A stretch of DNA of 64,000 bases from Pectobacterium carotovorum (GTDB lineage: Bacteria > Pseudomonadota > Gammaproteobacteria > Enterobacterales > Enterobacteriaceae): contig NZ_JAXAFK010000005.1 in NCBI RefSeq assembly GCF_033898505.1, positions 217,498 through 281,497 on the forward strand, given 5' to 3'. The position numbers were made by a program, and so were the translations under genes. Below, piece after piece: positions 8,823 through 17,907 of this stretch (its first letter is position 1; each line of letters opens with the position of its first letter). The notes under the pieces are model-generated. The model saw only the letters and a program-made list of their open reading frames with translations. It was not told the DNA's origin and did no database searches.

Positions 8823-9361
8823 ACATTTTTCAACAAAAATGAATCTCAATTTTGATGAAAAACCAAGGGGAGTGTGGTCAAAAAATAAGATCAGTTCAAG
8901 GGTGAAATGTTAAATGTATCATGGATGAAACATTTTGTAATACTGATGATTGAATAATTCGGGTTTTATAGGAAACACCATTCTTTTAAAAGAATAGAAA
9001 ATCAGTAAGTTATTTTATTAACGGGCGAGAGTTTCATTCTGGTTTCTTGATTTATTGGTTTTTAGTTCGCGATTTTTCTGGCGATAATTGTTACAACTAA
9101 CGTAAAGATTCATCCTAAGTCAAAATATACTATCACAGGTGTATTCAATATTTTTGCGTTATGAGTTAATTCTATATTGAATTTTAGTTTGTTAAAAAAT
9201 AATTATTATTAATCGCTATATTATTAATTTTTATATAGTGTGCCTGTACACGATAGGAAAGAAAATAGACTTCACTGACCACACCTTATAGTGGAGGAAT
9301 GATTATCAGCACGGAGCCTGTTGCTGTGAAGGTCGCACTGGCAATCTTGCCCAGGTTCCTT
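8823..9361. other. AT-rich regulatory region upstream of pelB
   Basis: No gene is visible. It holds the KdgR-like element (8828-8856) and then roughly 500 bases of A+T-rich sequence without a clear CRP palindrome, ending at the pelA terminator. Confidence 0.5.
8838..8856. promoter_or_regulatory. KdgR-like operator of pelB
   Basis: AATGAATCTCAATTTTGAT, preceded by TTTCAACAAAA (8828-8838), aligns with the pelA and pelC elements but with one mismatch in the GAAA half. It is pushed 199 bases from the pelB ATG by the ERIC insertion. Confidence 0.45.
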
Positions 9362-9393
9362 AAAAAATGAGCGAGCCCAAATCACTCGCTCAC
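9362..9393 (-). terminator. pelA terminator
   Basis: Minus-strand hairpin TGAGCGAG/CTCGCTCA with a 9-base loop followed by ATTTTTTAA, 41 bases after the pelA stop. The stem shares GAGCGAG with the pelB and pelC terminators. Confidence 0.85.
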
Positions 9394-9434
9394 AGAGAAC
9401 CCGGCGCAGAGTGAATGCGCCGGGTTTAATGCAC

Positions 9435-10559
9435 TTATTTACAGTTAGCGGCTGTCAGTACTGCCAGGTTTTTACCTACGCCAGCGTAGCTTGCCAGTTT
9501 ATCCTTCACGCACTGTGCGGATACTGGTGAGTAGCTATACGGGAGGGCAGGGAATTTGCCGGTGCTCTTCCAGTCATCCGCATTGATGTGTGGTGTGGAT
9601 GGCTTACCCCAGGTGATGTTGTATTTAGAAAAATCAGATGGACTGGTAATGTTGTTGTTACGCAGTTCCCAGGTACCGAAGTTAGAGTCATCGTTACGTG
9701 CGGTCACTGGGTTGAGCGCATTTTCGAACCAGTTGCTTTCGATCAGTGCAATCCCTTTCTGACGAACGTTAAAGCCTGAACTTTTGATGCCATCATACAG
9801 GTTGTTGTACGCGTGAACCTGACCACCACGTTGCAGCGGCAGACGTGAGTTAACATCGCTGTAAATGTTGTGATGGTAAGTCAGGTTACGGCCCGTATCT
9901 GTGTTGCTTGAACCGCTCAGGCCCACTTTTTTCACGCCATGGATGTAGTTATATGACACCGTGACATTGGTTGAGGCTTTCTTGATATCGACAGCCGATT
10001 CAAAAGTGGTGTCGTTGTCTGGCGTACCGGCGCATTCGAAGTTCTTGGCGAAGATCTCGTTGTGATCGATCCAGACGTTCGGTGAGTTATCAATACGGAT
10101 AGCATCGCCATCTTTTGCGCCACCCGGCATATAGCCGAAGCGCATGTTACGCACGACAACGTTGGAAGAGTTTACAATCCAGATACCGAAGTTAGCGGAA
10201 GAACCGTTGGTCCCGAGGATGGTGATGCCCTTGGTGAACTCTTTGATTTCCACACCGCGTGGATCTTTGCTCCACTGGCCGCAGATGTTAGCTTCGGCGG
10301 CTTTGATTAGCGCATCTTCATTACCGTTGTAGGTAATAACAAGCGGGTAGGCTCCACCTTTGACCGCTTTACCACTTGAGTCTTTTTTCGCAGCCTCAAT
10401 GATATCGACGATCTCTTGCAGAGAACGCGCTGTCTTTTTCACTGCACCGGAAATGTCGCCGCCGTCCGTGGTGGCATAACCCCCCGTATTTGCCGCCATT
10501 GTAGGTTGGGCAGCAAGCAGCAACAGCCCAGCGGCTGCAGAAGGCAGTAGGTATTTCAT
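9435..10559 (-). CDS. pelA: Pectate lyase PelA (PL1 family)
   Basis: First gene of the pel cluster in transcription order; 374 aa secreted pectate lyase. The signal MKYLLPSAAAGLLLLAAQ..TMA is the same as in PelC; the body is closest to PelB by eye (ITWGKPSTPHINADDWKSTG versus ITWGRPSSAHINADDWKSTG). NVWIDHNEIFAKNFECAGT and SRLPLQRGGQVHAYNN carry the Ca-binding and catalytic positions. AAGGAGAG precedes ATG 10559; the longer in-frame start at 10601 would hide the signal. Three full-length paralogues in one orientation indicate tandem duplication. Confidence 0.91.
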   Translation of the reverse strand: MKYLLPSAAAGLLLLAAQPTMAANTGGYATTDGGDISGAVKKTARSLQEIVDIIEAAKKDSSGKAVKGGAYPLVITYNGNEDALIKAAEANICGQWSKDPRGVEIKEFTKGITILGTNGSSANFGIWIVNSSNVVVRNMRFGYMPGGAKDGDAIRIDNSPNVWIDHNEIFAKNFECAGTPDNDTTFESAVDIKKASTNVTVSYNYIHGVKKVGLSGSSNTDTGRNLTYHHNIYSDVNSRLPLQRGGQVHAYNNLYDGIKSSGFNVRQKGIALIESNWFENALNPVTARNDDSNFGTWELRNNNITSPSDFSKYNITWGKPSTPHINADDWKSTGKFPALPYSYSPVSAQCVKDKLASYAGVGKNLAVLTAANCK

Positions 10560-10639
10560 TGTGTACTCTCCTTGACATAGATTTTTTTGGGTATTTATCA
10601 CTACACACCCTGTGTAATAAAAAAGGCTGTTTCAACAAA

Positions 10640-10658
10640 AATGAAATTAAGGTTTGTC
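10640..10658. promoter_or_regulatory. KdgR-like operator of pelA
   Basis: AATGAAA-TTAAG-GTTTGTC follows TTTCAACAAAA (10630-10640). The same composite element is found before pelB and pelC. GAAA-N6-TTT is the core of the KdgR box. Confidence 0.55.
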
Positions 10659-10899
10659 TATAAAGCCGAGATAAGTGTTAACAGAAAAAATAAACAATGC
10701 AAGATGGGGCGTTAAATATATTAGTTAAATAAAATGGGACAGCTTGGCGGATTTGTGTTTATTACTTTTAAATAGAAACTGATTTCTATTTAAATTATTT
10801 TAATTCAATTAGTTATATCTTTTAACTCGCGTTGTTTCAATATGGATTCTTTATTTTTTACCCATTTTTTATGTGGGATTTATTCACCTGACAGACAAC

Positions 10900-10915
10900 T
10901 GTGATCGCCGTCAAA
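10900..10915. promoter_or_regulatory. CRP-like site upstream of pelA
   Basis: TGTGA-TCGCCG-TCAAA matches CRP consensus at eight of ten positions. Pectate lyase genes of soft-rot bacteria are classically CRP-activated, but this site is 340 bases from the ATG. Confidence 0.4.
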
Positions 10916-11250
10916 AGTTAAAAATAAACATCGATTATAAAAACAACCCATGGTCTTTTATGCCCGATGAAAAAAACGTAATTAATTCATAAGGAATTTT
11001 TGTTTATTATTTTTTTTGTTAAAAATGATTTCAAAGAAATCGTTTTCTATAGGAATGAATAATAAATATTACCTATTAATAAAGATGTTTATTACAGAAA
11101 TAAATCATTTATGATCGATATAATTATTATCATGCTAATTTATTGCGTAGGGATGGCGAACCTTTTGTCTTTACTGATGACAAGGGCTGGGTGCCTGACA
11201 CGAATTTCATGTATGTTAGTACGGCTTTCCTGACTAACTGTGCAATAACT

Positions 11251-11826
11251 ATGCTGCTAATTATCGATAACTACGACTCCTTTACCTACAACCTTTACCA
11301 ATACTTTTGTGAGCTTGGCGCGCAGGTTGTGGTGAAGCGTAATGATGAACTGACGCTGCGTGAGATTGAACAGCTTGCGCCTGAGCGATTGGTCATTTCA
11401 CCGGGCCCTTGTACGCCGGATGAGGCGGGCATTTCACTGGCTGCAATCCGCCACTTCGCCGATAAATTGCCTATTCTGGGCGTGTGCCTTGGTCATCAGG
11501 CGATGGGGCAAGCGTTCGGCGCACGCGTGGTGCGGGCACGACAGGTCATGCATGGGAAAACGTCTGCGATTGCGCATAGCGACACGGGGGTTTTCACGGG
11601 GTTGGCTCAGCCGTTGACGGTTACCCGCTACCATTCACTCATTATTGATTCCGCCTCGTTACCTGATTGCTTTGAGATCACGGCCTGGAGCGAATCGGAA
11701 GGAAAACGTGACGAGATTATGGGAATCCGCCATCGCGTATTGCCGCTGGAGGGGGTGCAGTTTCACCCAGAGAGCATTCTCAGCCAGCAAGGTCATCAAC
11801 TTTTGGATAATTTCCTTAAAATTTAG
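11251..11826 (+). CDS. pabA: Aminodeoxychorismate synthase, glutamine amidotransferase component
   Basis: Class I glutamine amidotransferase that supplies ammonia to PabB for p-aminobenzoate (folate) synthesis. ATG at 11251 gives 191 aa beginning [14 protein letters not shown], as in E. coli PabA (187 aa); the 36-residue upstream extension of the frame is unlike the family and is rejected. The nucleophile is Cys79 in [14 protein letters not shown] and the His/Glu pair is in GVQFHPES. No strong Shine-Dalgarno precedes the start. As in E. coli, argD follows; TrpG is the alternative but the argD context supports PabA. Confidence 0.92.
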   Translation: MLLIIDNYDSFTYNLYQYFCELGAQVVVKRNDELTLREIEQLAPERLVISPGPCTPDEAGISLAAIRHFADKLPILGVCLGHQAMGQAFGARVVRARQVMHGKTSAIAHSDTGVFTGLAQPLTVTRYHSLIIDSASLPDCFEITAWSESEGKRDEIMGIRHRVLPLEGVQFHPESILSQQGHQLLDNFLKI

Positions 11827-11886
11827 CCATATAGAGAGTTATTCTCTCCAATAACCGATTTAATATTGCCTGTGATTGATTTTTTA

Positions 11887-11900
11887 TGCATATTTATTGA
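11887..11900. promoter_or_regulatory. ARG box (ArgR operator) upstream of argD
   Basis: TGCATATTTATTGA matches the core ARG box TGAATWWWWATTCA at 12 of 14 positions, 45 bases before the argD start. A second box expected three bases further on is weak at best. Confidence 0.5.
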
Positions 11901-13172
<1,272 letters not shown>

Positions 13173-13200
13173 GTGGCGTTCTTAAAAGCGCAGCGATAAA

Positions 13201-13267
13201 AAAACGTAGGGAACGTTTTTCAACGTCGCTTGCGACGGCCCGAAGGGTGGCGAGCAGGAAGCTCGCC
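13201..13267. repeat. Array of three hairpins after argD
   Basis: Three successive perfect inverted repeats: AAAACGT-AGGGA-ACGTTTT (13201-13219), CGTCGC-TT-GCGACG (13224-13237) and GGCGAGC-AGGAA-GCTCGCC (13249-13267). The first, flanked by A and T runs, could be an argD terminator; the other two have no T-tract. Confidence 0.6.
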
Positions 13268-13268
13268 A

Positions 13269-13306
13269 TAAAAAAAAGCGTGAGGCCGAGGCTTCACGCT
13301 TTTTTA
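13269..13306. terminator. Bidirectional terminator between argD and crp
   Basis: AAGCGTGA...TTCACGCTT stem with a GC-rich tip, flanked by eight A on the left and six T on the right, between convergent genes. Confidence 0.85.
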
Positions 13307-13330
13307 TTGGTAGGGTACAGCGACAGGGAT

Positions 13331-13963
13331 TTAGCGAGTGCCGTAAACGACAATCGTTTTACCGTGCGCAGAGATCAGGTTCTGGTCTTCTAACATTTTC
13401 AGAATGCGACCCACGGTTTCACGCGAGCAGCCAACGATTTGCCCAATTTCCTGACGGGTAATTTTTATTTGCATGCCATCTGGATGCGTCATGGCATCAG
13501 GTTGTTTGGCCAGGTTGAGTAGAGTTTGAGCAATACGGCCGGTCACATCAAGGAAGGCGAGGTTGCCGACTTTCTCTGAGGTAACCTGGAGTCTGCTTGC
13601 CATTTGCGCAGACAGACGCATGAGGATATCTGGGTTAACCTGGATGAGCTGGCGGAATTTTTTATAGGAAATTTCAGCCACTTCACAGGCGGTTTTTGCC
13701 CGAACCCAGGCGCTGCGTTCCTGACCTTCTTCAAACAGGCCGAGCTCGCCGATAAAATCGCCCTGATTGAGGTAGGAAAGAATCATTTCCTTGCCTTCTT
13801 CATCTTTGATTAGCACTGCGACAGAGCCTTTCACGATGTAGTAAAGCGTTTCTGCTTTTTCACCTTGGTGAATCAGCGTGCTCTTCGATGGATACTTATG
13901 GATATGACAATGGGAAAGGAACCATTCGAGAGTTGGGTCTGTTTGCGGTTTGCCGAGAACCAT
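13331..13963 (-). CDS. crp: cAMP receptor protein (catabolite activator)
   Basis: Global regulator of carbon use, 210 aa, essentially identical in layout to E. coli CRP. Residues 1-135 form the cAMP-binding domain ([20 protein letters not shown] is the cyclic-nucleotide cassette; the RS pair contacts cAMP), and residues 138-210 the winged helix. The recognition helix [11 protein letters not shown] carries the Arg, Glu and Arg that read TGTGA. CRP also activates pectate lyase genes in soft-rot bacteria, so this regulator and its likely targets are 3 kb apart. Confidence 0.98.
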   Translation of the reverse strand: MVLGKPQTDPTLEWFLSHCHIHKYPSKSTLIHQGEKAETLYYIVKGSVAVLIKDEEGKEMILSYLNQGDFIGELGLFEEGQERSAWVRAKTACEVAEISYKKFRQLIQVNPDILMRLSAQMASRLQVTSEKVGNLAFLDVTGRIAQTLLNLAKQPDAMTHPDGMQIKITRQEIGQIVGCSRETVGRILKMLEDQNLISAHGKTIVVYGTR

Positions 13964-14337
13964 TCGCTATCATCCTCTGTTGTAATTCACTGCGCAAATT
14001 ACAGGGGTCAGAGTTCCCTGTACGGCGTGTTTAACTGCTAAAAAAATAAAATTCAGTCTAGGCAGAATGACGTCAGGGAATATACTGGAACCACTGTACC
14101 CTTGATTTTCCGGTTGCTGCCTTGCCGCATCGTAAACGTGGCTGGGTATATCTGGCCACGCAATCATCTTCTTCGTTTCTGGGTTTGTCCAGAAAAGGTC
14201 TATTCTATTTTCGTTTTAACACAGCTTTAAGGACGTGTCTTGTGTTGTCTCGCTTCAGCATGACAAAGCTCTGATTAACGCTGGTTTTTGTACAGTAACG
14301 GTATAAATTTTCAAAAAATTTTTAGTGGAGAGGCACC
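13964..14337. other. Divergent promoter region between crp and yhfA
   Basis: A 374-base gap with no gene. It should hold the crp promoter (minus) and the yhfA promoter (plus; GGAG ahead of its ATG). No CRP palindrome stands out clearly enough to report. Confidence 0.5.
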
Positions 14338-14745
14338 ATGCAGGCACGGGTAAAATGGGTTGAAGGCTTAACGTTTTTGGGCGAATCCGCGTCAGGGCAC
14401 CAGATCTTGATGGACGGTAATTCCGGTGATAAAGCGCCCAGTCCGATGGAGATGGTGTTGATGTCTGTGGGGGGATGCAGCGCGATTGATGTCGTGTCGA
14501 TTCTGCAAAAAGGCCGCAACGATGTGGCGGACTGTGAAGTGAAGTTGACGTCAGAGCGCCGGTCTGAAGCGCCGCGTTTATTTACCCATATCAATCTGCA
14601 TTTTATCGTGACGGGAAAAGGGCTGACCGACAAAGCCGTTGAGCGAGCTGTCGCACTATCAGCGGAAAAATACTGCTCTGTGGCACTGATGCTAGGCAAA
14701 GCCGTTGAGGTAACGCACAGCCACGAAATTAGAGTGCTGGAATAA
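14338..14745 (+). CDS. yhfA: OsmC/Ohr-family protein YhfA
   Basis: Small cytoplasmic OsmC-fold protein, 135 aa. The family helix with a conserved cysteine is SVGGCSAIDVVSILQ, and the second conserved cysteine is in SAEKYCSVALML; in peroxide-reducing relatives these two cysteines are catalytic. Divergent from crp, as in E. coli. GGAG precedes the ATG. The physiological substrate of the YhfA branch is not established. Confidence 0.92.
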   Translation: MQARVKWVEGLTFLGESASGHQILMDGNSGDKAPSPMEMVLMSVGGCSAIDVVSILQKGRNDVADCEVKLTSERRSEAPRLFTHINLHFIVTGKGLTDKAVERAVALSAEKYCSVALMLGKAVEVTHSHEIRVLE

Positions 14746-14858
14746 TCCCTTTCTCTGAGCACTCATTCTGGTCACTTAAGCCTGTTATTAGGGGAAACAC
14801 AGGGGGAGATTCCCGTCGGGAGGCCTCACCCCTGTGGTCGCCCCGTATATCTTGATGC

Positions 14859-15728
14859 TTATTCGATGGTTTTCCCTTCAATTAACCGCTGCACCAGCGG
14901 TGCCATGATGAGCTCCATCGCCAGCCCCATTTTCCCGCCGGGAACGACCAGCGTGTTGATGTGGGAGATAAACGATCCCTGCAACATGGCGAGCAGATAG
15001 GGATAATCAATATTATCCAACCCCTGAAAGTGAATGACGACGAAGCTTTCATCCAGCGAGGGAATCGACTTGGCAGCAAACGGGTTGGAGGTGTCCACGG
15101 TGGGCACGCGCTGGAAGTTGATGTGCGTACGAGAGAACTGCGGAGTGATGTAGGTGATGTAGTCTTCCATTGAGCGGACGACGGAATCCATGACCGCTTC
15201 ACGCGAGTGACCGCGTTCATTGACGTCACGAATCAGCTTTTGGATCCATTCCAGGTTGACGATCGGCACCACGCCGACGAGCAAATCTACATGCTGTGCC
15301 ACGTCGTTTTGGTCGGTGACCACGCCACCGTGCAGCCCTTCATAAAACAGGATGTCGGTGGGTTCCGGCATCGGCTCCCACGGCGTGAATGTCCCGGGAA
15401 CCTGATTATAGGGAATCGCTTCATCGTAAGTATGAAGGTATTTACGCGTCTGACCGCGGCCGTGCAGGCCATATTCGATAAACGACTGCTCCAGCAGACT
15501 GAAATCATTCGCTTCTGGGCCGAAGTAGCTGATGTGGCGCCCTAAATCACGCGCTTTGCGAATGGCCATATCCATTTCCGGGCGGGTATAGCGGTGAAAG
15601 CTGTCTCCTTCCAACTGGGCGGCGCGCAGGTCAAGCTGTTGAAAAATCTTACGGAAGGCCAGGCTGGTTGTCGTTGTTCCCGCCCCACTGGAGCCGGTAA
15701 CCGCAATAATCGGATGCTGATGTGACAT
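14859..15728 (-). CDS. prkB: Phosphoribulokinase-like kinase PrkB
   Basis: Member of the phosphoribulokinase/uridine kinase P-loop family, 289 aa (same as E. coli PrkB). Walker A GSSGAGTTTTS is at residues 12-22; DILFYEGLHGG is the Walker B/acidic region. No RuBisCO context exists here, so a Calvin-cycle role is not implied; function in enterobacteria is unknown. The 120 bases downstream contain a hairpin-like GGGGAGATTCCCGTCGGGAGGCCTCACCCC but no clear terminator. Confidence 0.93.
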   Translation of the reverse strand: MSHQHPIIAVTGSSGAGTTTTSLAFRKIFQQLDLRAAQLEGDSFHRYTRPEMDMAIRKARDLGRHISYFGPEANDFSLLEQSFIEYGLHGRGQTRKYLHTYDEAIPYNQVPGTFTPWEPMPEPTDILFYEGLHGGVVTDQNDVAQHVDLLVGVVPIVNLEWIQKLIRDVNERGHSREAVMDSVVRSMEDYITYITPQFSRTHINFQRVPTVDTSNPFAAKSIPSLDESFVVIHFQGLDNIDYPYLLAMLQGSFISHINTLVVPGGKMGLAMELIMAPLVQRLIEGKTIE

Positions 15729-15852
15729 AAGGCGCGTAACTCCGTGATCGCGATGCCCGCGTAGACCGAAGGCCTGCGCACATCCTAAAAAAAGACGTAA
15801 TTGTCATCATTGTTAGCATGTTTGGCGCGTTCTTTCACGCCTTTCGGCGTGT

Positions 15853-16089
15853 TCAATAAGGGGCATGTCCTCCGGAATTGAGCTGGTTACGCGGCATGAT
15901 ATTGAGGGTTTCATGTAACTCAGACCACACCAACACCACCTCACCAGATTGGAGTTGGCCGCGAATATCTTCCACTTTCTGCGCCAGCGACCGCTCCTGT
16001 TCGCCGTAATCGGTGCCTTCCCGCAGGACGAAAGATTCGATGATGTTATCCAGCGTTTCTGGATCGAGCTGTTGCCAGGGAATAATCAC
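15853..16089 (-). CDS. yheU: UPF0270 protein YheU
   Basis: Conserved small protein of unknown function, 78 aa. GTG start at 16089 overlaps the yheT stop by four bases (GTGA), indicating translational coupling to yheT. The opening [19 protein letters not shown] and [10 protein letters not shown] are characteristic of YheU. No membrane or signal segment. Confidence 0.9.
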   Translation of the reverse strand: MIIPWQQLDPETLDNIIESFVLREGTDYGEQERSLAQKVEDIRGQLQSGEVVLVWSELHETLNIMPRNQLNSGGHAPY

Positions 16090-17138
16090 GCTATGTTTCC
16101 TGAATAAAAAGTTCCTGAATAAAAGGATTCCTGAGTAAGAAGGGCTCCTGAAGAAGAATCGGTGGCGTGGTCCAAAAATGGGCTAAGCCAGTTGGGAATG
16201 CGCTGTTCCAGCCACATTTCCGGTTTCAGCAACGTTCCGCCGACGAAGCCAACATGCCCGCCATGTTCCGTTAGCTGATACTCAATATTAGACGGTAACT
16301 GCGACAGATCGGGAATCACCTCTGACGTCATGAAAGGATCGTCCTTCGCATGGATGATGAGCAGCGGTGTGCGAATCTGAGGCAACAGCGGCAGAGCGCT
16401 ACAGCGTTGATAGTAGTCGGCGGCATCGCGGAAGCCGTGGATACGTGAAGTTATGACGTCATCAAACTCTCGCAGCTGGCGAATTCGCTTCAGCTGCGGC
16501 AGTTGAATCGGCAGCGTGTCCGGGTAGGCTGCCAGCTTGCGGCCGGCGTTTTGCTTCAGCAGGCGCAGCAGGTAATGCTGATAGACACGGGAGAAACCTT
16601 GTTCCATCCGACGGCTACAGGGTTCGAGCATCAATGGCGCAGACACAATGACGGCAGCGGACAGGGAGCAGGCTTCGCCCTGCTGGGCGAGCAGGTAGGC
16701 CAGCATGTTGCCGCCGAGAGACACGCCGATGGCGGCGGTAGGGGCCCCGCCCAACGTCTCCCGCATCCAGTGCAGAAAATAGCTGGCATCGCTGGTTTCG
16801 CCGGAATGATAAATGCGCTTCATCCGGTTGGGCTTACCGCTGCATCCGCGAAAATGCATGATGACGGCCAGCCAGCCGCGCTGTTTACAGGCATGCAGCA
16901 GGCCGTGGGCATAGGGGCTATGAAAGCTGCCTTCCAGCCCGTGAAACAGCACCACGCGCGGTTTGTGTCGCGCCTGCTCGGGCGCTTCGCTCCACGCCAG
17001 ATCGACGAAATCACCGTCCGGTAACTCAAGCGGCTGCCAGACTGGCGAAAACTGCGCGTGACGGCGAATCAGACGCGGCAATAGCGTTTGCAGATGCGGG
17101 TTATGGGCGCCGCTCAGCGGACGAAACTGGTCATACAT
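16086..17138 (-). CDS. yheT: Predicted alpha/beta hydrolase YheT
   Basis: Alpha/beta-hydrolase of the YheT/EMB8 family, 350 aa. The nucleophile elbow is GVSLGGNML, the oxyanion region is [13 protein letters not shown] and the catalytic His is near [11 protein letters not shown]. It is upstream of and coupled to yheU. Substrate unknown. A short tail rich in Ser and Tyr ([14 protein letters not shown]) is an unusual repetitive C-terminus: the gene end carries near-repeats of GGAATCCTTTTATTCAGGAAC-like units on the minus strand. Confidence 0.92.
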   Translation of the reverse strand: MYDQFRPLSGAHNPHLQTLLPRLIRRHAQFSPVWQPLELPDGDFVDLAWSEAPEQARHKPRVVLFHGLEGSFHSPYAHGLLHACKQRGWLAVIMHFRGCSGKPNRMKRIYHSGETSDASYFLHWMRETLGGAPTAAIGVSLGGNMLAYLLAQQGEACSLSAAVIVSAPLMLEPCSRRMEQGFSRVYQHYLLRLLKQNAGRKLAAYPDTLPIQLPQLKRIRQLREFDDVITSRIHGFRDAADYYQRCSALPLLPQIRTPLLIIHAKDDPFMTSEVIPDLSQLPSNIEYQLTEHGGHVGFVGGTLLKPEMWLEQRIPNWLSPFLDHATDSSSGALLTQESFYSGTFYSGNIA

Positions 17139-17244
17139 AAAGGATATAGAAATCTTGTTGTCGGCTCTTGTACGATCAATATCACACTGTTAGCTTCAAT
17201 GCTGCCAGTTGGTACGATATTTGGGTCAGGAGCGCCCACAAATA

Positions 17245-17847
17245 ATGGAACTGAGTTTATTTCTGTCGATGTTAGGCTTTTTGTGGGTGGCGGCCATCAC
17301 GCCGGGGCCGAATAATATGCTGTTGACCACCTCGGGCGCGAATTTTGGCTTTATGCGTTCACTGTGGCTGATGGTTGGCATCATGCTGGGGATGCAGAGC
17401 ATTTTGCTGCTGGTGGCATTCGGTGTCGGTGGTTTGATTCTGATTTACCCTTCGCTGCACTTTATCCTGAAAGTTCTCGGTAGCGCCTATCTGCTCTGGC
17501 TGGCGTGGAAAATCGCCACGGCGGCTTACGAACGGCTGGAAACGTCCGTTGCGCCGCCCCAGCCGATCCGGCTTTATCAAGGGTGGTTGCTGCAATTTCT
17601 GAACCCGAAAGCGTGGCTCATGGCGCTGGGGGCAGTTGCCAGCTTTAGCCTGGCGGGGGAAGGCTATAACCAGTCTGTGATCGCGATAAGCATCGGGATT
17701 GTGCTCGTCAATGTGGTGTCTGGCGTCATCTGGCTCGGATTCGGCACGATGATTGGGCGGCTGCTGCGCAGTAAAAAAGCGTGGATTATCTTTAATGTGT
17801 CAATGGGCCTGCTGACCGCCGCCTGCGTGCTGCTGATTTGGCATTAA
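17245..17847 (+). CDS. LysE/RhtB-family amino acid exporter
   Basis: Inner-membrane exporter of 200 aa with five or six hydrophobic helices. The N-terminal motif AAITPGPNNMLLTTSGANFG is the family signature, and LQFLNPKAWLMALGAV in the middle matches the second conserved block. ATG at 17245 is chosen because it places the first helix at the N-terminus; the ribosome site (AGGAG) is rather distant (12 bases). It is divergent from yheT and convergent with yheS. E. coli has no gene here, so this is a lineage-specific insertion. Substrate (homoserine lactone, threonine, cysteine pathway products) cannot be told from sequence. Confidence 0.88.
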   Translation: MELSLFLSMLGFLWVAAITPGPNNMLLTTSGANFGFMRSLWLMVGIMLGMQSILLLVAFGVGGLILIYPSLHFILKVLGSAYLLWLAWKIATAAYERLETSVAPPQPIRLYQGWLLQFLNPKAWLMALGAVASFSLAGEGYNQSVIAISIGIVLVNVVSGVIWLGFGTMIGRLLRSKKAWIIFNVSMGLLTAACVLLIWH

Positions 17848-17907
17848 GGCTTCGTTGATAACGTCGCGAGCGGTTTTCCGCTCGCGACTCTTTTCAGGCA
17901 ACCAATA

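Larger units (their letters stand above)
10560..11250. other. Regulatory region between divergent pelA and pabA
   Basis: A 691-base gap with no gene. Near pelA it carries the TTTCAACAAAAATGAAA/KdgR-like element; a CRP-like site lies at 10900-10915. The half nearer pabA is A+T-rich, and no strong sigma-70 promoter for pabA could be singled out. Confidence 0.55.

Noticed and set aside
11143..11250. A 36-residue N-terminal extension of PabA
   Set aside because: PabA proteins begin at [11 protein letters not shown] or equivalent; the extension has no family similarity.
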